From: Baffinella frigidus
Taxonomy: Eukaryota > Cryptophyceae > Cryptomonadales > Baffinellaceae
Length of the DNA stretch: 14,161 bases
Direction of reading: 5' to 3'
Assembly: GCA_026770585.1 (NCBI GenBank)
Contig: MU646312.1
Location: 605,491 to 619,651, forward strand
In this document: positions 1-6,805 of the stretch, one piece after another
How positions within the stretch are numbered: the stretch's first letter is position 1
How the letters are laid out: every line of letters begins with the position of its first letter
Translations under genes and position numbers: made by a program
Notes under the pieces: generated by a model
What the model saw: only the letters and a program-made list of their open reading frames with translations
Databases searched by the model: none
Told to the model about the DNA's origin: nothing

Positions 1-107
<107 letters not shown>

Positions 108-310
108 GCGAATTCTTTTATTTTTCGCTTACAGGGGGCCCCCTCCGGGAATTCGCATACGTGGATCAGGAAACCCGACAGGAACCTGCAAACCAGCCGT
201 ATTCAAGTTTTGGGAAACGTTGGTTTGTTCCAGGGGGGGGGGCTGATTCAGGACCCCCCCTGGTATTAAGTAGCGTCTGCCCAATCAGTGCAAAAAGTCG
301 GGGGGCCCCA
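108..310. other. Gene-free stretch with a G/C-run hairpin
   Basis: No coding signal is seen. A G run after CCA at about 230-242 faces a C run ending in CCTGG at 253-263, giving a short hairpin with G:C arms. GGGGGCCCCC occurs at 134-143 and GGGGGGCCCC at 300-309. Nothing else is recognised. Confidence 0.5.
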
Positions 311-446
311 CCACCAGCCATCACAGGTTGATCAAATACCTAAATCAGTTTAGGCGAAAGACGTCGGATTCCGACGTCCTCGGCCCAATTTGTACCAGAA
401 AAATAGAAGGACAGAAGTAATTTGAGCTTTTTGCGAGGGCTGGTGG
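311..446. mobile_element. Foldback (MITE-like) element, family E, copy E3
   Basis: Inverted ends CCACCAGCC (311-319) and GGCTGGTGG (438-446) are each followed inwards by a TCAAAT/ATTTGA block. They match the ends of the copies at 8716-8928 and 10586-10774. The centre is the palindrome ACGTCGGATTCCGACGT (361-377), which differs from the centres of the other two copies. The arms are more diverged than in E1 and E2, so this is the oldest or most damaged copy. No coding capacity. Confidence 0.6.
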
Positions 447-461
447 CACATGTCATCTGAA

Positions 462-609
462 AAGCTAACGCCAGCGAGGTACTTAGAGCCTACGGATTGC
501 CTACGGTAGGAGCCCCCCACCTACGACTTTTAAAGACCTTTTTGTTTTAAACGTCGTAGGAGGAGGGGGGGTTCCTACCGTAGGCTAAGGGGTCCGCTGG
601 CGTTAGCTT
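462..609. mobile_element. Foldback element, family M, copy M1
   Basis: Exact 15-bp terminal inverted repeats AAGCTAACGCCAGCG (462-476) and CGCTGGCGTTAGCTT (595-609) bound a 148-bp element. It contains CCTACGGTAGG (500-510) and CCTACCGTAGG (574-584), which face each other in the stem, and a T/A-rich loop near 530-550. A nearly identical copy lies at 11518-11663. Similarity to that copy extends about 8 bases past the left end (GTCATCTGAA), so the mobile unit may be slightly longer. No clear target-site duplication was found. Confidence 0.82.
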
Positions 610-683
610 GTGGCATTACATGGGTAAGAGTTGCCCTTGGGTGGCAGCCTGCTGCAAACGAGAATTTATTGATTGCAAGACCA

Positions 684-875
684 CTACTGGAAAGCCCCAG
701 GGGAAGTGTCAAAAAGTTCGCGACACTCTGGTGTCGCATACTTTTGAGCCATTTTCTCCTCAAAAGGCAATTTTCACCCCCAAGGACGTGACCAAAATTC
801 GTCAAAAGGTAACCTACAAGTAATTTTAGTGTCGTGTCCAAGAATTTTGAGACTTCCTCTGTGGCTTTGCAGTAG
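684..875. mobile_element. Foldback element, family F, copy F1
   Basis: Inverted ends CTACTGGAAAGCCCC and its imperfect complement ending in GGCTTTGCAGTAG define a 192-bp unit. It is homologous along its arms to 8934-9113. The centre is GCGACACTCTGGTGTCGC (720-737), a hairpin absent from the other copy. Open frames across it on either strand are by-products of the palindrome and show no protein similarity I recognise. Confidence 0.8.
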
Positions 876-965
876 CAGCATGACCACATTCTAAGACCCC
901 CCACGGGATTTTTGGTACTACAAGGATCTCAAGTTCTCTCACACACTACACGTTGTTGTAGAAGG

Positions 966-1137
966 GAGACGAAGGCGCGAACACCCTTATCTGGGGAAAC
1001 CTGTTTTTCTTTAGTTCGATGGCAAGGGAAATTACTACATAAATACTTGAATATTACTAATAAGAACGAACTGTGTAGTAATTTTCCTTGCCATCAAACT
1101 AAAGAAAAATAGGTTTCCCCGGATAAACCCCCGTCTC
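966..1137. mobile_element. Foldback element, family I, copy I1
   Basis: Long imperfect inverted repeat: GAGACG...GGGGAAACCTGTTTTTC on the left pairs with GAAAAATAGGTTTCCCC...CGTCTC on the right, closing on an A/T-rich loop near 1041-1072. The inner part (about 1021-1092, containing AATTACTACA and TGTAGTAATTTTC) matches the inner part of 11112-11252, while the outer stems of the two copies are unrelated. No coding capacity. Confidence 0.75.
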
Positions 1138-1151
1138 GGGGAAAAGGCCAC

Positions 1152-1299
1152 GCAGGGCTGGAGGGGGGGGTATTCAAAAGTCAGTTTTTCAGGGGACATG
1201 GTTCTCAAAAGTCATCTTTTACAAGTAAAACGGCTCCAAGAACGAGCAAACGGCTCCAAGAACGAGCATGGAATACCCTACCCAAGGGCCTGGAGTGGA
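1152..1299 (+). repeat. Dispersed repeat N, copy N1
   Basis: About 148 bp matching the reverse complement of 5481-5626 at high identity. The match starts at GCAGGGCTGGAGG with a G run and TATTCAAAAGTCA, and ends at GGGCCTGGAGTGGA. Inside is a tandem pair of AACGGCTCCAAGAACGAG (about 1230-1268). It lies 14 bp past I1. The ends look weakly inverted (G-run/TATTC against GGAATACC), so N may be another mobile element. Confidence 0.75.
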
Positions 1300-1439
1300 C
1301 AAGAAGGACCTGGTTGGCCCAGCCGCGCATTTGCCGGGGAGAGGGGATGGCGTAGGTCGAAGAGTCGACCTGAAAAAACGCGGGGAATTCAAGTGAGAAC
1401 AAACTGTTTCTAAACGGTTAGCTAACTTTCAAAGGGAGA

Positions 1440-1582
1440 CGACCCGAAATTAGCGTAGTTTAGCCTACGGATCTGCTATGACCAGGCCTACCGTAGGAGG
1501 TAGGTCTCCTAGAAACAGGTCATAGGAGCCCCTCTTCCTACGGTAGGGAACCCGTAGGCTAAACTATCCTAATTTCCGGTCG
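1440..1582. mobile_element. Foldback element, family L
   Basis: Terminal inverted repeats of about 31 bp with a few mismatches: CGACCCGAAATTAGCGTAG at 1440 pairs with the end CTAATTTCCGGTCG at 1582, and both arms carry TAGTTTAGCCTACGG. Inside are CCTACCGTAGG (1487-1497), CCTACGGTAGG (1537-1547) and a TATGACC/GGTCATA pair around the loop. It is the only copy in the window. Similar sequence (AACAAACTGYTTCYAAAC) lies on both sides, at about 1398 and 1623. Confidence 0.78.
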
Positions 1583-2505
1583 TTTCTCGATCAACTTGTT
1601 GGTTTGGGAGAAGCCACCGTGCGAACAAACTGCTTCCAAACCCTTTCGTTAGCTTAGCAGCTAACTTTGTGGGTTGGGTGAAGTCGACCTCCACGCACGA
1701 AAACACTCCTGCGCGCGAGTAGTGTGTGAGCCGCTCGCCCGCTGGAAGCGACGAGGGGTAGAAGCGCTGCAAGGGCAAATGTTAGACTGTCTGATTTCTA
1801 CCCATGAGCGCTGTGAGGAGCGGGTGCGAAGCGCCAGCACAACGGAACTCTGGTGCGTGCGTGCTCACCAACGGCATCATTCCCGATTTCGCTCCGTCTG
1901 TCAGCAAGGACAGGCCCCCCGGCTTTGTTCGCAGCCTGTGGATCGAAGGTGGGATGTCCTGAATTTTGCGCAACATTAATCGATCGCTGCCCTCGCTTGG
2001 CATCGCTCCCGGCAGCTGGGAGAGGACCTGACAAGCAGCGAGCGAGCCATCCGTCCAGCCGCACGTGCCCTGCCTCACGAGCCCCTCGCTCGCCATGTCG
2101 CCACCTGAGTAGTCATAACCTGTACACCCAGCTGCGTGAAGGAGGGGGCGAGGCTGGGCGACGAGATCCTCTTGCTGCCCTTCCGTGAGCGCCAGCCCAG
2201 CAGAGAACCCCCCCTGAAGATGTCCCGATCCCTCCACTTTTCCCTCTCACCTCTCTCCTGAGTCCTCTCGCATGCCACCGCCCACCTGCCGTGGAACCGA
2301 TGCATGCCGTGGCCCTGAGAATAATCATCTGATCCTGGAACCTCGCCTGCTGATCGATTCTTGACTGTCCTCGAAGCAGCAGCTGCGGCGGATCGCTCGG
2401 TGCTTGCTTCTCCGCGCCGGCTTCGGAGAGCAGAAGCTGTCTGCGGGCAGAGCAAAAGCTGGCTGGACACCCCGCGTCCCTGCTCTCTCCGACAACGTGC
2501 AAGCG
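1583..2505. other. Unassigned region upstream of the ankyrin gene
   Basis: No protein family is recognised in any frame; the open frames here are typical of GC-rich DNA. GC content rises towards 2500, in line with the gene that follows. No TATA box, initiator or other promoter element can be named, though the promoter and 5' leader of the ankyrin gene presumably lie here. Confidence 0.4.
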
Positions 2506-3627
2506 ATGGCTGAGCCTCCACTGGCCGCAGCGGCCGAGCAAGGTGAGACCGAGGAGGTGCGGCGGCTCGTCGCTGGCGGTGCCGACGTGGCGGAGAAGGA
2601 CAGCATGGGAAAGACAGCTCTGTATTGGGCTGCGCACGATGGCAACACGGGGATGGTGAGGGTGCTGCTGGACGCGGGGGCGGAGGTGGCAGCGAAGGAC
2701 TCCGACGGGAGGACAGCTCTGCATAATGCTGCGGCAGAGGGTCAGGAAGGGACAATGAAAATGCTGCTGGATGCGGGGTCCAACGTGGCGGCGAAAGACT
2801 CCCGTGGAGCGGCGCCTCTTCATGACGCTGCAATGAACGGTTTCGAGGGGGTGGTCAGGATGCTGCTTGATGCGGGGGCGGACGTGGGGGCGGTGAACGC
2901 CGTTGGCGAGACAGCTCTGCATTACGGTGCGAGTTCTTTCGGCGAGGGAGCAGTGAGGTTGCTACTCAATGTGGGAGCGGACGTGGCGGCGAAGGACGTC
3001 CACGGAGCGACCCCCCTGCATCACGCTGTGGCGGGCGGTTTCGAGCTCATGTTCAGGATTCTTCTACCTCTTTCCGACGTCTCTTCGAAGGACGGTGCGG
3101 GAAGCACGCCGCTGCATGACGCCGCTGCTTGCTTCCACGCCGCTGCTCACCTCCTGGTATTGCTGCTTGATGCGGGGGCGGACGTGGCGGCGGTGGACAG
3201 CGAGGGAGGGACGCCTCTGCATAACGCGGCGGACCGTGGTTACATGGAGTTGGCGAGGGTGCTGCTGGACGCGGGGGCGGACGGGGAGGTCAAGGACGCC
3301 ACAGGAGGATCGCCTGAGGACCGAGCACTTGCCTCTGGTCACCTCGAGGTCCAACCCCCTGAACGATTTTGCCCCCTTGCTTTCTCGCGCGGTTGTGCCG
3401 TGCGTGCGCGCATCCAGCCCTTCCACGCACAAAAGCCGGCTCTTGCACCACGCATGAGTTTGATCCTGGTGTGCGCTGCGAAGGTTGTGGCGCTGCTGCA
3501 GGCGGCGGCGACGGAGCGAGCACGGTGCATCGCTTTCGCGATGGGGCTGCGGGAGCGGCTGGGCGGGGGGTCGCGAGTGAGAGTGCTGGACCCGGAGATG
3601 GTGCGGATGGTGTTGGATCATGTGTGA
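2506..3627 (+). CDS. Ankyrin-repeat protein, two exons
   Basis: Ankyrin repeats form a helix-turn-helix solenoid that binds partner proteins; the partner here cannot be read from sequence. The start is the first in-frame ATG (2506), in a good context (G at -3 and +4), followed at once by repeat sequence. Eight repeats of about 33 aa, typically G-TPLH-AA with LLDAGADVAAKD, span residues 1-265, and a ninth begins at 266. At residue 281 the repeat (GHLE) is broken by 45 codons unlike ankyrin, then resumes as VVALLQAAA. Removing 3349-3483 restores it, giving 328 aa; unspliced it would be 373 aa. The C-terminal tail (about residues 293-328) has an FAMGLRERLG segment and ends LDPEMVRMVLDHV, predicted helical and perhaps a short protein-binding box. 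No signal peptide or membrane segment is seen. Repeat 6 is one residue short (LLPLSDV) and repeat 7 has two extra residues. Family A1 begins 41 bp after the stop, so it may lie in the 3' UTR. Confidence 0.9.
   Translation: MAEPPLAAAAEQGETEEVRRLVAGGADVAEKDSMGKTALYWAAHDGNTGMVRVLLDAGAEVAAKDSDGRTALHNAAAEGQEGTMKMLLDAGSNVAAKDSRGAAPLHDAAMNGFEGVVRMLLDAGADVGAVNAVGETALHYGASSFGEGAVRLLLNVGADVAAKDVHGATPLHHAVAGGFELMFRILLPLSDVSSKDGAGSTPLHDAAACFHAAAHLLVLLLDAGADVAAVDSEGGTPLHNAADRGYMELARVLLDAGADGEVKDATGGSPEDRALASGHLEVQPPERFCPLAFSRGCAVRARIQPFHAQKPALAPRMSLILVCAAKVVALLQAAATERARCIAFAMGLRERLGGGSRVRVLDPEMVRMVLDHV
3349..3483 (+). other. In-frame GT-AG spliceosomal intron in the ankyrin gene
   Basis: The donor is CTCGAG|GTCCAA and the acceptor is GCGAAG|GTTGTG. 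The 135-nt segment is phase 0, a multiple of three and free of stops, so a plain ORF reads through it. Its translation lacks ankyrin character, and excision joins GHLE to VVALLQ, the normal second helix of a repeat. No strong polypyrimidine tract precedes the acceptor. Alternative intron retention would still yield protein. Confidence 0.82.
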
Positions 3628-3668
3628 GGGGGCGTGGGGGGCAACGTTGAGGGTGCATGACCTCCCTC

Positions 3669-3791
3669 TACAGGGGAACCTCGCTCATAAGAAACCGACC
3701 CCCCCTAGGACCCTACAGTAGGCCTATGCCTAGGGCCCTATGGTGGTCCTAGAGGGGGGGGGTAGTTCGTTATGAGCGATGTGCCCCTCTA
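3669..3791 (+). mobile_element. Family A element (~120 bp, TA-flanked), copy A1
   Basis: TACAGGGGAACCTCGCTCAT on the left pairs with ATGAGCGATGTGCCCCTCTA on the right. The core carries CCTAGGACC, CCTACAGTAGG, CCTATGCCTAGGGCCCTA and GGTCCTAG. TA at each end fits a TA target-site duplication, as in Tc1/mariner-like non-autonomous elements; no transposase is present. Both ends differ from the commoner GGTACC form, so this is a diverged copy. Confidence 0.85.
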
Positions 3792-4060
3792 GGTCCCGCT
3801 GAACCATGGCCTCTTCGGGGGGGCATATATTGCGGTCATGTTGGTTACATGTATCAGTAAAGGGGTCTCATGTTGATATTAGTAAAGGGATCAGTAAAGG
3901 GGTCACACGTACACCTTGACAAATAGAGGTACAGGGGGTGACACGAAATGAAGGACACACACCTCCCCTAGGATGGTCCTACATATTGCTATACATGTAG
4001 GAGGATTGGTCGGCCTGGCACTGAAGGTATGCTCCTAGGACTAGCCCTTCTGTAGGACCC
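3792..4060. other. Intergenic, short direct repeats
   Basis: No gene is seen. AGTAAAGGGRTC occurs three times (about 3857, 3883 and 3893). CCTACAT...ATGTAGG at about 3979-4002 forms a small hairpin resembling a widened CCTAC/GTAGG palindrome. Confidence 0.45.
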
Positions 4061-4181
4061 TACAGGGGTACCTCGCTCATAAGAAACCGCCTCCTCCTAG
4101 GACCCTACAGTAGGCCTATGCGTAGGGCCCTATGGTGGTCCTAGGGGGGGGTGCGTTTCTCATGAGCGAGGTACCCCTGTA
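4061..4181 (+). mobile_element. Family A element, copy A2
   Basis: 121 bp from TACAGGGGTACCTCGCTCAT to ATGAGCGAGGTACCCCTGTA, so 20-bp perfect terminal inverted repeats including TA. It has the standard family core with CCTACAGTAGG (4104-4114). The right flank TGCGTGTCC...TTTCGAGTAAC (4187-4211) recurs beside A6 and A7 and, reversed, beside element C. Confidence 0.9.
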
Positions 4182-4244
4182 GGACGGTGCGTGTCCGTAA
4201 TTTCGAGTAACCCGAGCAACTTCTGAAAACGCCGGCCGGCTTGG

Positions 4245-4391
4245 TATTCCACTTAGCAGCGACCGAAGATATTTCCCCCCAGATTCTCGGGGGAAATTGC
4301 GGTTGGAATCCATAGCAATGGATAAGATTCTAGTACCAATCGTTTAGATGGACTGCATCCGTGAAGACCCCGTTGGCTGCTAAGTGGAATA
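4245..4391. mobile_element. Foldback element, family D, copy D1
   Basis: TATTCCACTTAGCAGC (4245-4260) pairs with GGCTGCTAAGTGGAATA (4375-4391). The inside has a CCCCCCAGATTCTCGGGGG hairpin and AT-rich arms. The right half (about 4341-4389) recurs in reverse orientation at 6213-6263 as an isolated half-element. Confidence 0.75.
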
Positions 4392-4439
4392 GTGGTCTCT
4401 CCCTGCGACGCCCTTGTCCTCTAAGCAGCGTCCTTGCGC

Positions 4440-4550
4440 TATCCCTTAAGTGCCCAGTAGGCTCATACGCCCTACTGTAGGGCCCTAGAACCTGTCTAGG
4501 ACCTCTTGGCGGTCAATTTTGACCGCCTCGCCATTGCACTGTAAGGGATA
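4440..4550 (+). mobile_element. Family B element, copy B1
   Basis: Starts TATCCCTTAAGTG and ends CACTGTAAGGGATA. It contains CCTACTGTAGG (4471-4481), CCTAGAACCTGTCTAGGACC and the palindrome GGCGGTCAATTTTGACCGCC (4509-4528). It is one of four copies in the window (105-111 bp). Two bases separate its TA from the TA of A3. Confidence 0.85.
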
Positions 4551-4552
4551 TG

Positions 4553-4672
4553 TACAGGGGTACCTCAATCATGAGAAACCGCCGCCCCCTAGGACCCTAC
4601 AGTAGGCCTATGCCTAGGGCCCTACGGTGGTCCCAGGGGGGTGGTGGTTTCTTATGAGCAAAGTGCCTCATA
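4553..4672 (+). mobile_element. Family A element, copy A3, sandwiched between two B elements
   Basis: The left end TACAGGGGTACCTC is intact, but the right end has decayed to GAGCAAAGTGCCTCATA. The core with CCTACAGTAGG is intact. Its terminal TA (4671-4672) is also the first TA of B2, and B1 ends two bases before it. Confidence 0.82.
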
Positions 4673-4774
4673 TCCCTTAAGTGCCCAGTAGGCTCATACA
4701 CCCTTCGGTAGGGCCCTAGGACCTGCCTAGGGCGAGTTGGAGTGATTAATCGCCCGTCCGCCACTTAGGGGACA
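4671..4774 (+). mobile_element. Family B element, copy B2 (diverged)
   Basis: The left end TATCCCTTAAGTGCCCAGTA is identical to B1. The right half is degenerate: the GGCGGTCAA palindrome is replaced by GGAGTGATTAATCGCC and the terminus is CCACTTAGGGGACA. The internal palindrome is mutated to CCTTCGGTAGG. Confidence 0.75.
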
Positions 4775-4789
4775 TTGGTTCTTAACACG

Positions 4790-4910
4790 TACAGGGGTAC
4801 CTCGCTCATAAGAAACTGACTCCCCCTAGGACCCTACAGTAGGCCTATGCCTAGGGCCCTACGGTGGTCCTAGGGGGGGTGCACTTTCTTATGAGCGAGG
4901 TACCCTTGTA
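4790..4910 (+). mobile_element. Family A element, copy A4
   Basis: 121 bp with near-perfect terminal inverted repeats (TACAGGGGTACCTCGCTCAT and ATGAGCGAGGTACCCTTGTA) and the standard core. The flanks are unrelated to the other copies, which helps fix the element boundaries at TA. Confidence 0.9.
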
Positions 4911-5109
4911 CATCATCTGGTCTCTGACAAGGAGAGACATCTGTGAACGCTACATAATGTACTTAGGAGGCTTAAGTGAATCTACGCCGACGTCCTCATA
5001 ACCTTGCGTCCTTAGATGCCCTTAGAGCCTAGATACCCACAGCATCATCCTACGACGCCTTTCCCCGTAACTCCCTACGCCGCCTTTTTTCGTAACTCCC
5101 TATGACGCA
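4911..5109. other. Intergenic with degenerate C/T-rich repeats
   Basis: No gene is seen. Loosely repeated TACGACGCCTTT...CGTAACTCCC segments (about 5050-5105) resemble the 16-bp minisatellite at 5903-6030 in decayed form. Confidence 0.45.
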
Positions 5110-5160
5110 TTGTTTCTTCTTGGCAGTCGTTTTTTTCTTTTCGGCAGCCTCTTTCAGCTC
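5110..5160 (-). pseudogene. Lys/Glu-rich coiled-coil coding fragment
   Basis: The minus strand reads ELKEAAEKKKTTAKKKQ, like the KEAEDKKKEAAKKKK stretch at 6011-6097. It has no start and is too short to be a gene, so it is best seen as a relic of the same dispersed coding repeat. Parent protein unknown. Confidence 0.45.
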
Positions 5161-5179
5161 TAGGATCATAGGACCACCC

Positions 5180-5292
5180 TACAGGGGTACCTCGCTCATA
5201 AGAAAGCGCCTCCTCCTAGGACCCTACAGTAGGGCTATGCCTAGGGCCCTATCGTGATCCTAAGGGGGGTGCGCGTTTTTATGAGCGAGGTA
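5180..5292 (+). mobile_element. Family A element, copy A5, right end shortened
   Basis: The left end TACAGGGGTACCTCGCTCAT is intact and the core is present with small changes. The right end reads ATGAGCGAGGTA and then passes straight into the start of A6, so the last six or so bases are missing or shared. Confidence 0.83.
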
Positions 5293-5412
5293 CAGGGGTA
5301 CCTCGCTCATAAGAAACTGCCCTCCCCCCTAGGACCACCATAGGGACCTAGGCGTAGGCCTACTGTAGGGTCCTAGGGAGGTGCGGTTTCTTATGAGACA
5401 GGTACCCCTGTA
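5291..5412 (-). mobile_element. Family A element, copy A6, inverted and fused to A5
   Basis: Ends TACAGGGGTACCTCGCTCAT and GGTACCCCTGTA. The core is in reverse orientation (CCACCATAGGGACCTAGGCG, CCTACTGTAGG at 5359-5369). It shares TA 5291-5292 with A5. A simple insertion of one into the other should leave leftover A5 sequence after 5412; none is seen. Confidence 0.85.
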
Positions 5413-5444
5413 GGAGCATAGGACCACCCTAGGAATGGTGCGTG

Positions 5445-5662
5445 GCCTTATTCGCGAGTAGCCCCTGTGGATAAAATGTATCCACTCCAGGCCCTTGGGT
5501 GGGGTATTCCATGCTCGTTCTTGGAGCCGTTTACTCGTTCTTGAAGCCGTTTTTGAGCTAAAAATGACTTTTGAGAAAGTTTTCCCGTCAAAAATGACTT
5601 TTGAATACCCCCCCCTCCAGCTCTGCGCCTTATTCGCGAGTAACCCCTGTGGATAAAGTGTA
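5445..5662 (-). repeat. Dispersed repeat N, copy N2, between 36-bp direct repeats
   Basis: 5481-5626 is the reverse complement of N1 (1152-1299). It is bounded by near-identical direct repeats 5445-5480 and 5627-5662 (GCCTTATTCGCGAGTARCCC then CTGTGGATAAARTGTA). The flanks could be a long duplication or pre-existing sequence captured on both sides. Confidence 0.75.
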
Positions 5663-5689
5663 CAGTCCACATACCCCAACACAGGCTAC

Positions 5690-5845
5690 CGTAACACATA
5701 CTTACCCTCCACACATACTCCTTCGGCCGGCCCCCGATTCCCCCCTGCAAGGAAGTATGCCTGAAGGGTGGACACCATAACGCATACCTACCCTCCGCAC
5801 ATACTCAATCAGTCCGACCCCGACGGGTATGTGTTAGGGTAGGTC
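5690..5845. repeat. Repeated ACATACYTACCCTCC block, direct and inverted
   Basis: A roughly 30-bp unit (TAACACATACTTACCCTCC...CACATACTC) occurs at about 5691-5722 and about 5778-5808. An inverted match, GGGTATGTGTTAGGGTAGG, lies at about 5825-5843. GTGGACACC and GGTCCAC bracket the second block. Probably another decayed foldback element. Confidence 0.55.
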
Positions 5846-5902
5846 CACTGTATTGGGTACCCACAAAATTGTGAAATCCTGGGTCTTGAGGCCTCTCTCT
5901 AA

Positions 5903-6030
5903 AACGTCTTTTTCTTGTGACGTCTTTTTCTTAGGACGCCTTTTTCTTATGACGCCTTTTTCTTATGACGTCTTGTTCTTATGACGCCTTTTTCTTGTGA
6001 CGCCTTTTTCTTATGTCGCCTTTTTCTTCT
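5903..6030. repeat. 16-bp minisatellite, about 8 copies
   Basis: The unit (GACGCCTTTTTCTTAT)n has scattered C/T and A/G changes. On the minus strand it is rich in AAG/AAA codons and runs directly into the Lys-rich end of the coding fragment at 6011-6097. It therefore seems to have grown out of that Lys-rich tail. The period is not a multiple of three, so it would not encode a regular peptide. Confidence 0.9.
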
Positions 6031-6097
6031 TCGCAGCCTCTTTTTTCTTGTCTTCAGCCTCCTTCCACTCCTTCTGCACTTTCTCTTGTGCCAGCAG
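6011..6097 (-). pseudogene. Coiled-coil gene fragment (QLLAQEK type)
   Basis: The minus strand reads LLAQEKVQKEWKEAED, then DKKKEAAKKKKAT and a stop. Upstream the frame stays open at least to 6130 and reads EPRTPEQ before LLAQEK, in sequence that is telomere-like on the plus strand. The charge pattern suggests an alpha-helical coiled coil. No start codon or complete gene is seen. Shorter relatives lie at 6259-6312, about 6787-6809 and about 6962-6986. Family unknown. Confidence 0.5.
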
Positions 6098-6212
6098 CTG
6101 CTCAGGGGTTCGGGGTTCGGGTTTATGGTTTAGGGTTTACGATATTGCATCCGCACGCAAAGAATAAAAACGCTCCACCTAGGTAGCCACCTCAGCCTGT
6201 AGGGTTTAGATA

Positions 6213-6263
6213 TCCACTTAGCAGCCACCGGGGGCTTCACGGATACAGTCCATCCAAACGATT
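6213..6263 (-). mobile_element. Family D half-element D2
   Basis: ATCCACTTAGCAGCCACC...CTTCACGGATACAGTCCATC matches the reverse complement of the right half of D1 (about 4341-4389). The other arm is absent, so it is a solo arm or truncated copy. Confidence 0.75.
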
Positions 6264-6312
6264 TGTCTGCAGCCTCCTTCTACTCCTTCTGCGCTTTCTC
6301 TTGTACCAGCAG
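6259..6312 (-). pseudogene. Coiled-coil gene fragment with stop codons
   Basis: The minus strand reads LLVQEKAQKE, a stop, then KEAADKS, matching LLAQEKVQKE-W-KEAED at 6011-6097 with TGG changed to TAG. A TAG also replaces the preceding Gln codon. It directly adjoins the TTTAGGG array starting at 6319. Confidence 0.55.
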
Positions 6313-6318
6313 CTACGC

Positions 6319-6540
6319 AGGGTTTAGGGTTTAGGGTTTAGGGTTTAGGCTTCAGGTTTCAGGCTTCAGACTTCAGGTTTTAGGGTTTAGGGTTTAGGGT
6401 TTGGGGTTTAGGGTTTAGTGTTTAGGGGTGAGGGTTCAGGGTGTAGGGTTCAGGGTTTAGGGCTTAGGGTTTAGGGTTTGGGGTTTGGGGTTTAGGGTTT
6501 AGGGTTTAGGGTTAGAGTTCAGGGTTCAGGGATGAGGGTT
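6319..6540 (+). repeat. Interstitial telomere-like array T1 (TTTAGGG type)
   Basis: Mostly (TTTAGGG)n with TTCAGGG, TTTGGGG and GTGTAGGG variants, G-rich on the plus strand. It matches the Arabidopsis-type telomere heptamer found in many plants and algae. Degeneracy and flanking unique sequence show it is internal, not a functional end. Confidence 0.93.
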
Positions 6541-6656
6541 CGTCCGACACAGCTGTGTCTGTGGTGGTCCTAGTGGCTATACTTCTCGAGGTAGTGAATT
6601 CACTGTAAAATCAGTGGATGTGTACCAGATTACGGCCTGGTCAAATGACGCAGACG
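6541..6656. other. Short unique spacer with a 14-bp palindrome
   Basis: Contains the perfect palindrome GACACAGCTGTGTC (6546-6559) and GGTGGTCCTAG, a piece like the right core of family A. No gene is seen. Confidence 0.5.
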
Positions 6657-6761
6657 TATCCCTTAAGTGACCAGTAGGCTCATACGCCGTACGGTAGGGC
6701 CCTAGGACCTGCCTAGGACCTCTTGGCCGTCAAATTTGGCGGCATGGGCACTTAAGGGATA
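6657..6761 (+). mobile_element. Family B element, copy B3
   Basis: TATCCCTTAAGTG (6657-6669) and CACTTAAGGGATA (6749-6761) are perfect 13-bp inverted ends. The core matches B1, with the internal palindrome mutated to CGTACGGTAGG and a decayed GGCCGTCAAATTTGGCGGC centre. It lies between telomere-like arrays. Confidence 0.88.
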
Positions 6762-6805
6762 GCCACTAGGGGGGGGGGGGGCGTCTCCTGTGCTAGCAGC
6801 TGCTA

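Noticed and set aside
575-904. Minus-strand 109-codon frame
   Set aside because: It covers the end of M1 and all of F1, both foldback elements. The frame follows from palindromic arms and resembles no known protein.
2404-2505. Upstream extension of the ankyrin frame to 2404
   Set aside because: It would start at TTG, not ATG. The first ATG is at 2506, in a good context and right at the start of repeat sequence.
2075-2922. Long minus-strand open frames opposite the ankyrin gene (2075-2833, 2113-2922, 3064-3621)
   Set aside because: They mirror the codon pattern of the GC-rich ankyrin repeats and show no independent protein features.
3456-3469. GAGTTTGATCCTGG, the conserved start of small-subunit rRNA
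   Set aside because: The match stops after 14 bases and no other rRNA sequence follows. It lies inside the intron and is best taken as chance.
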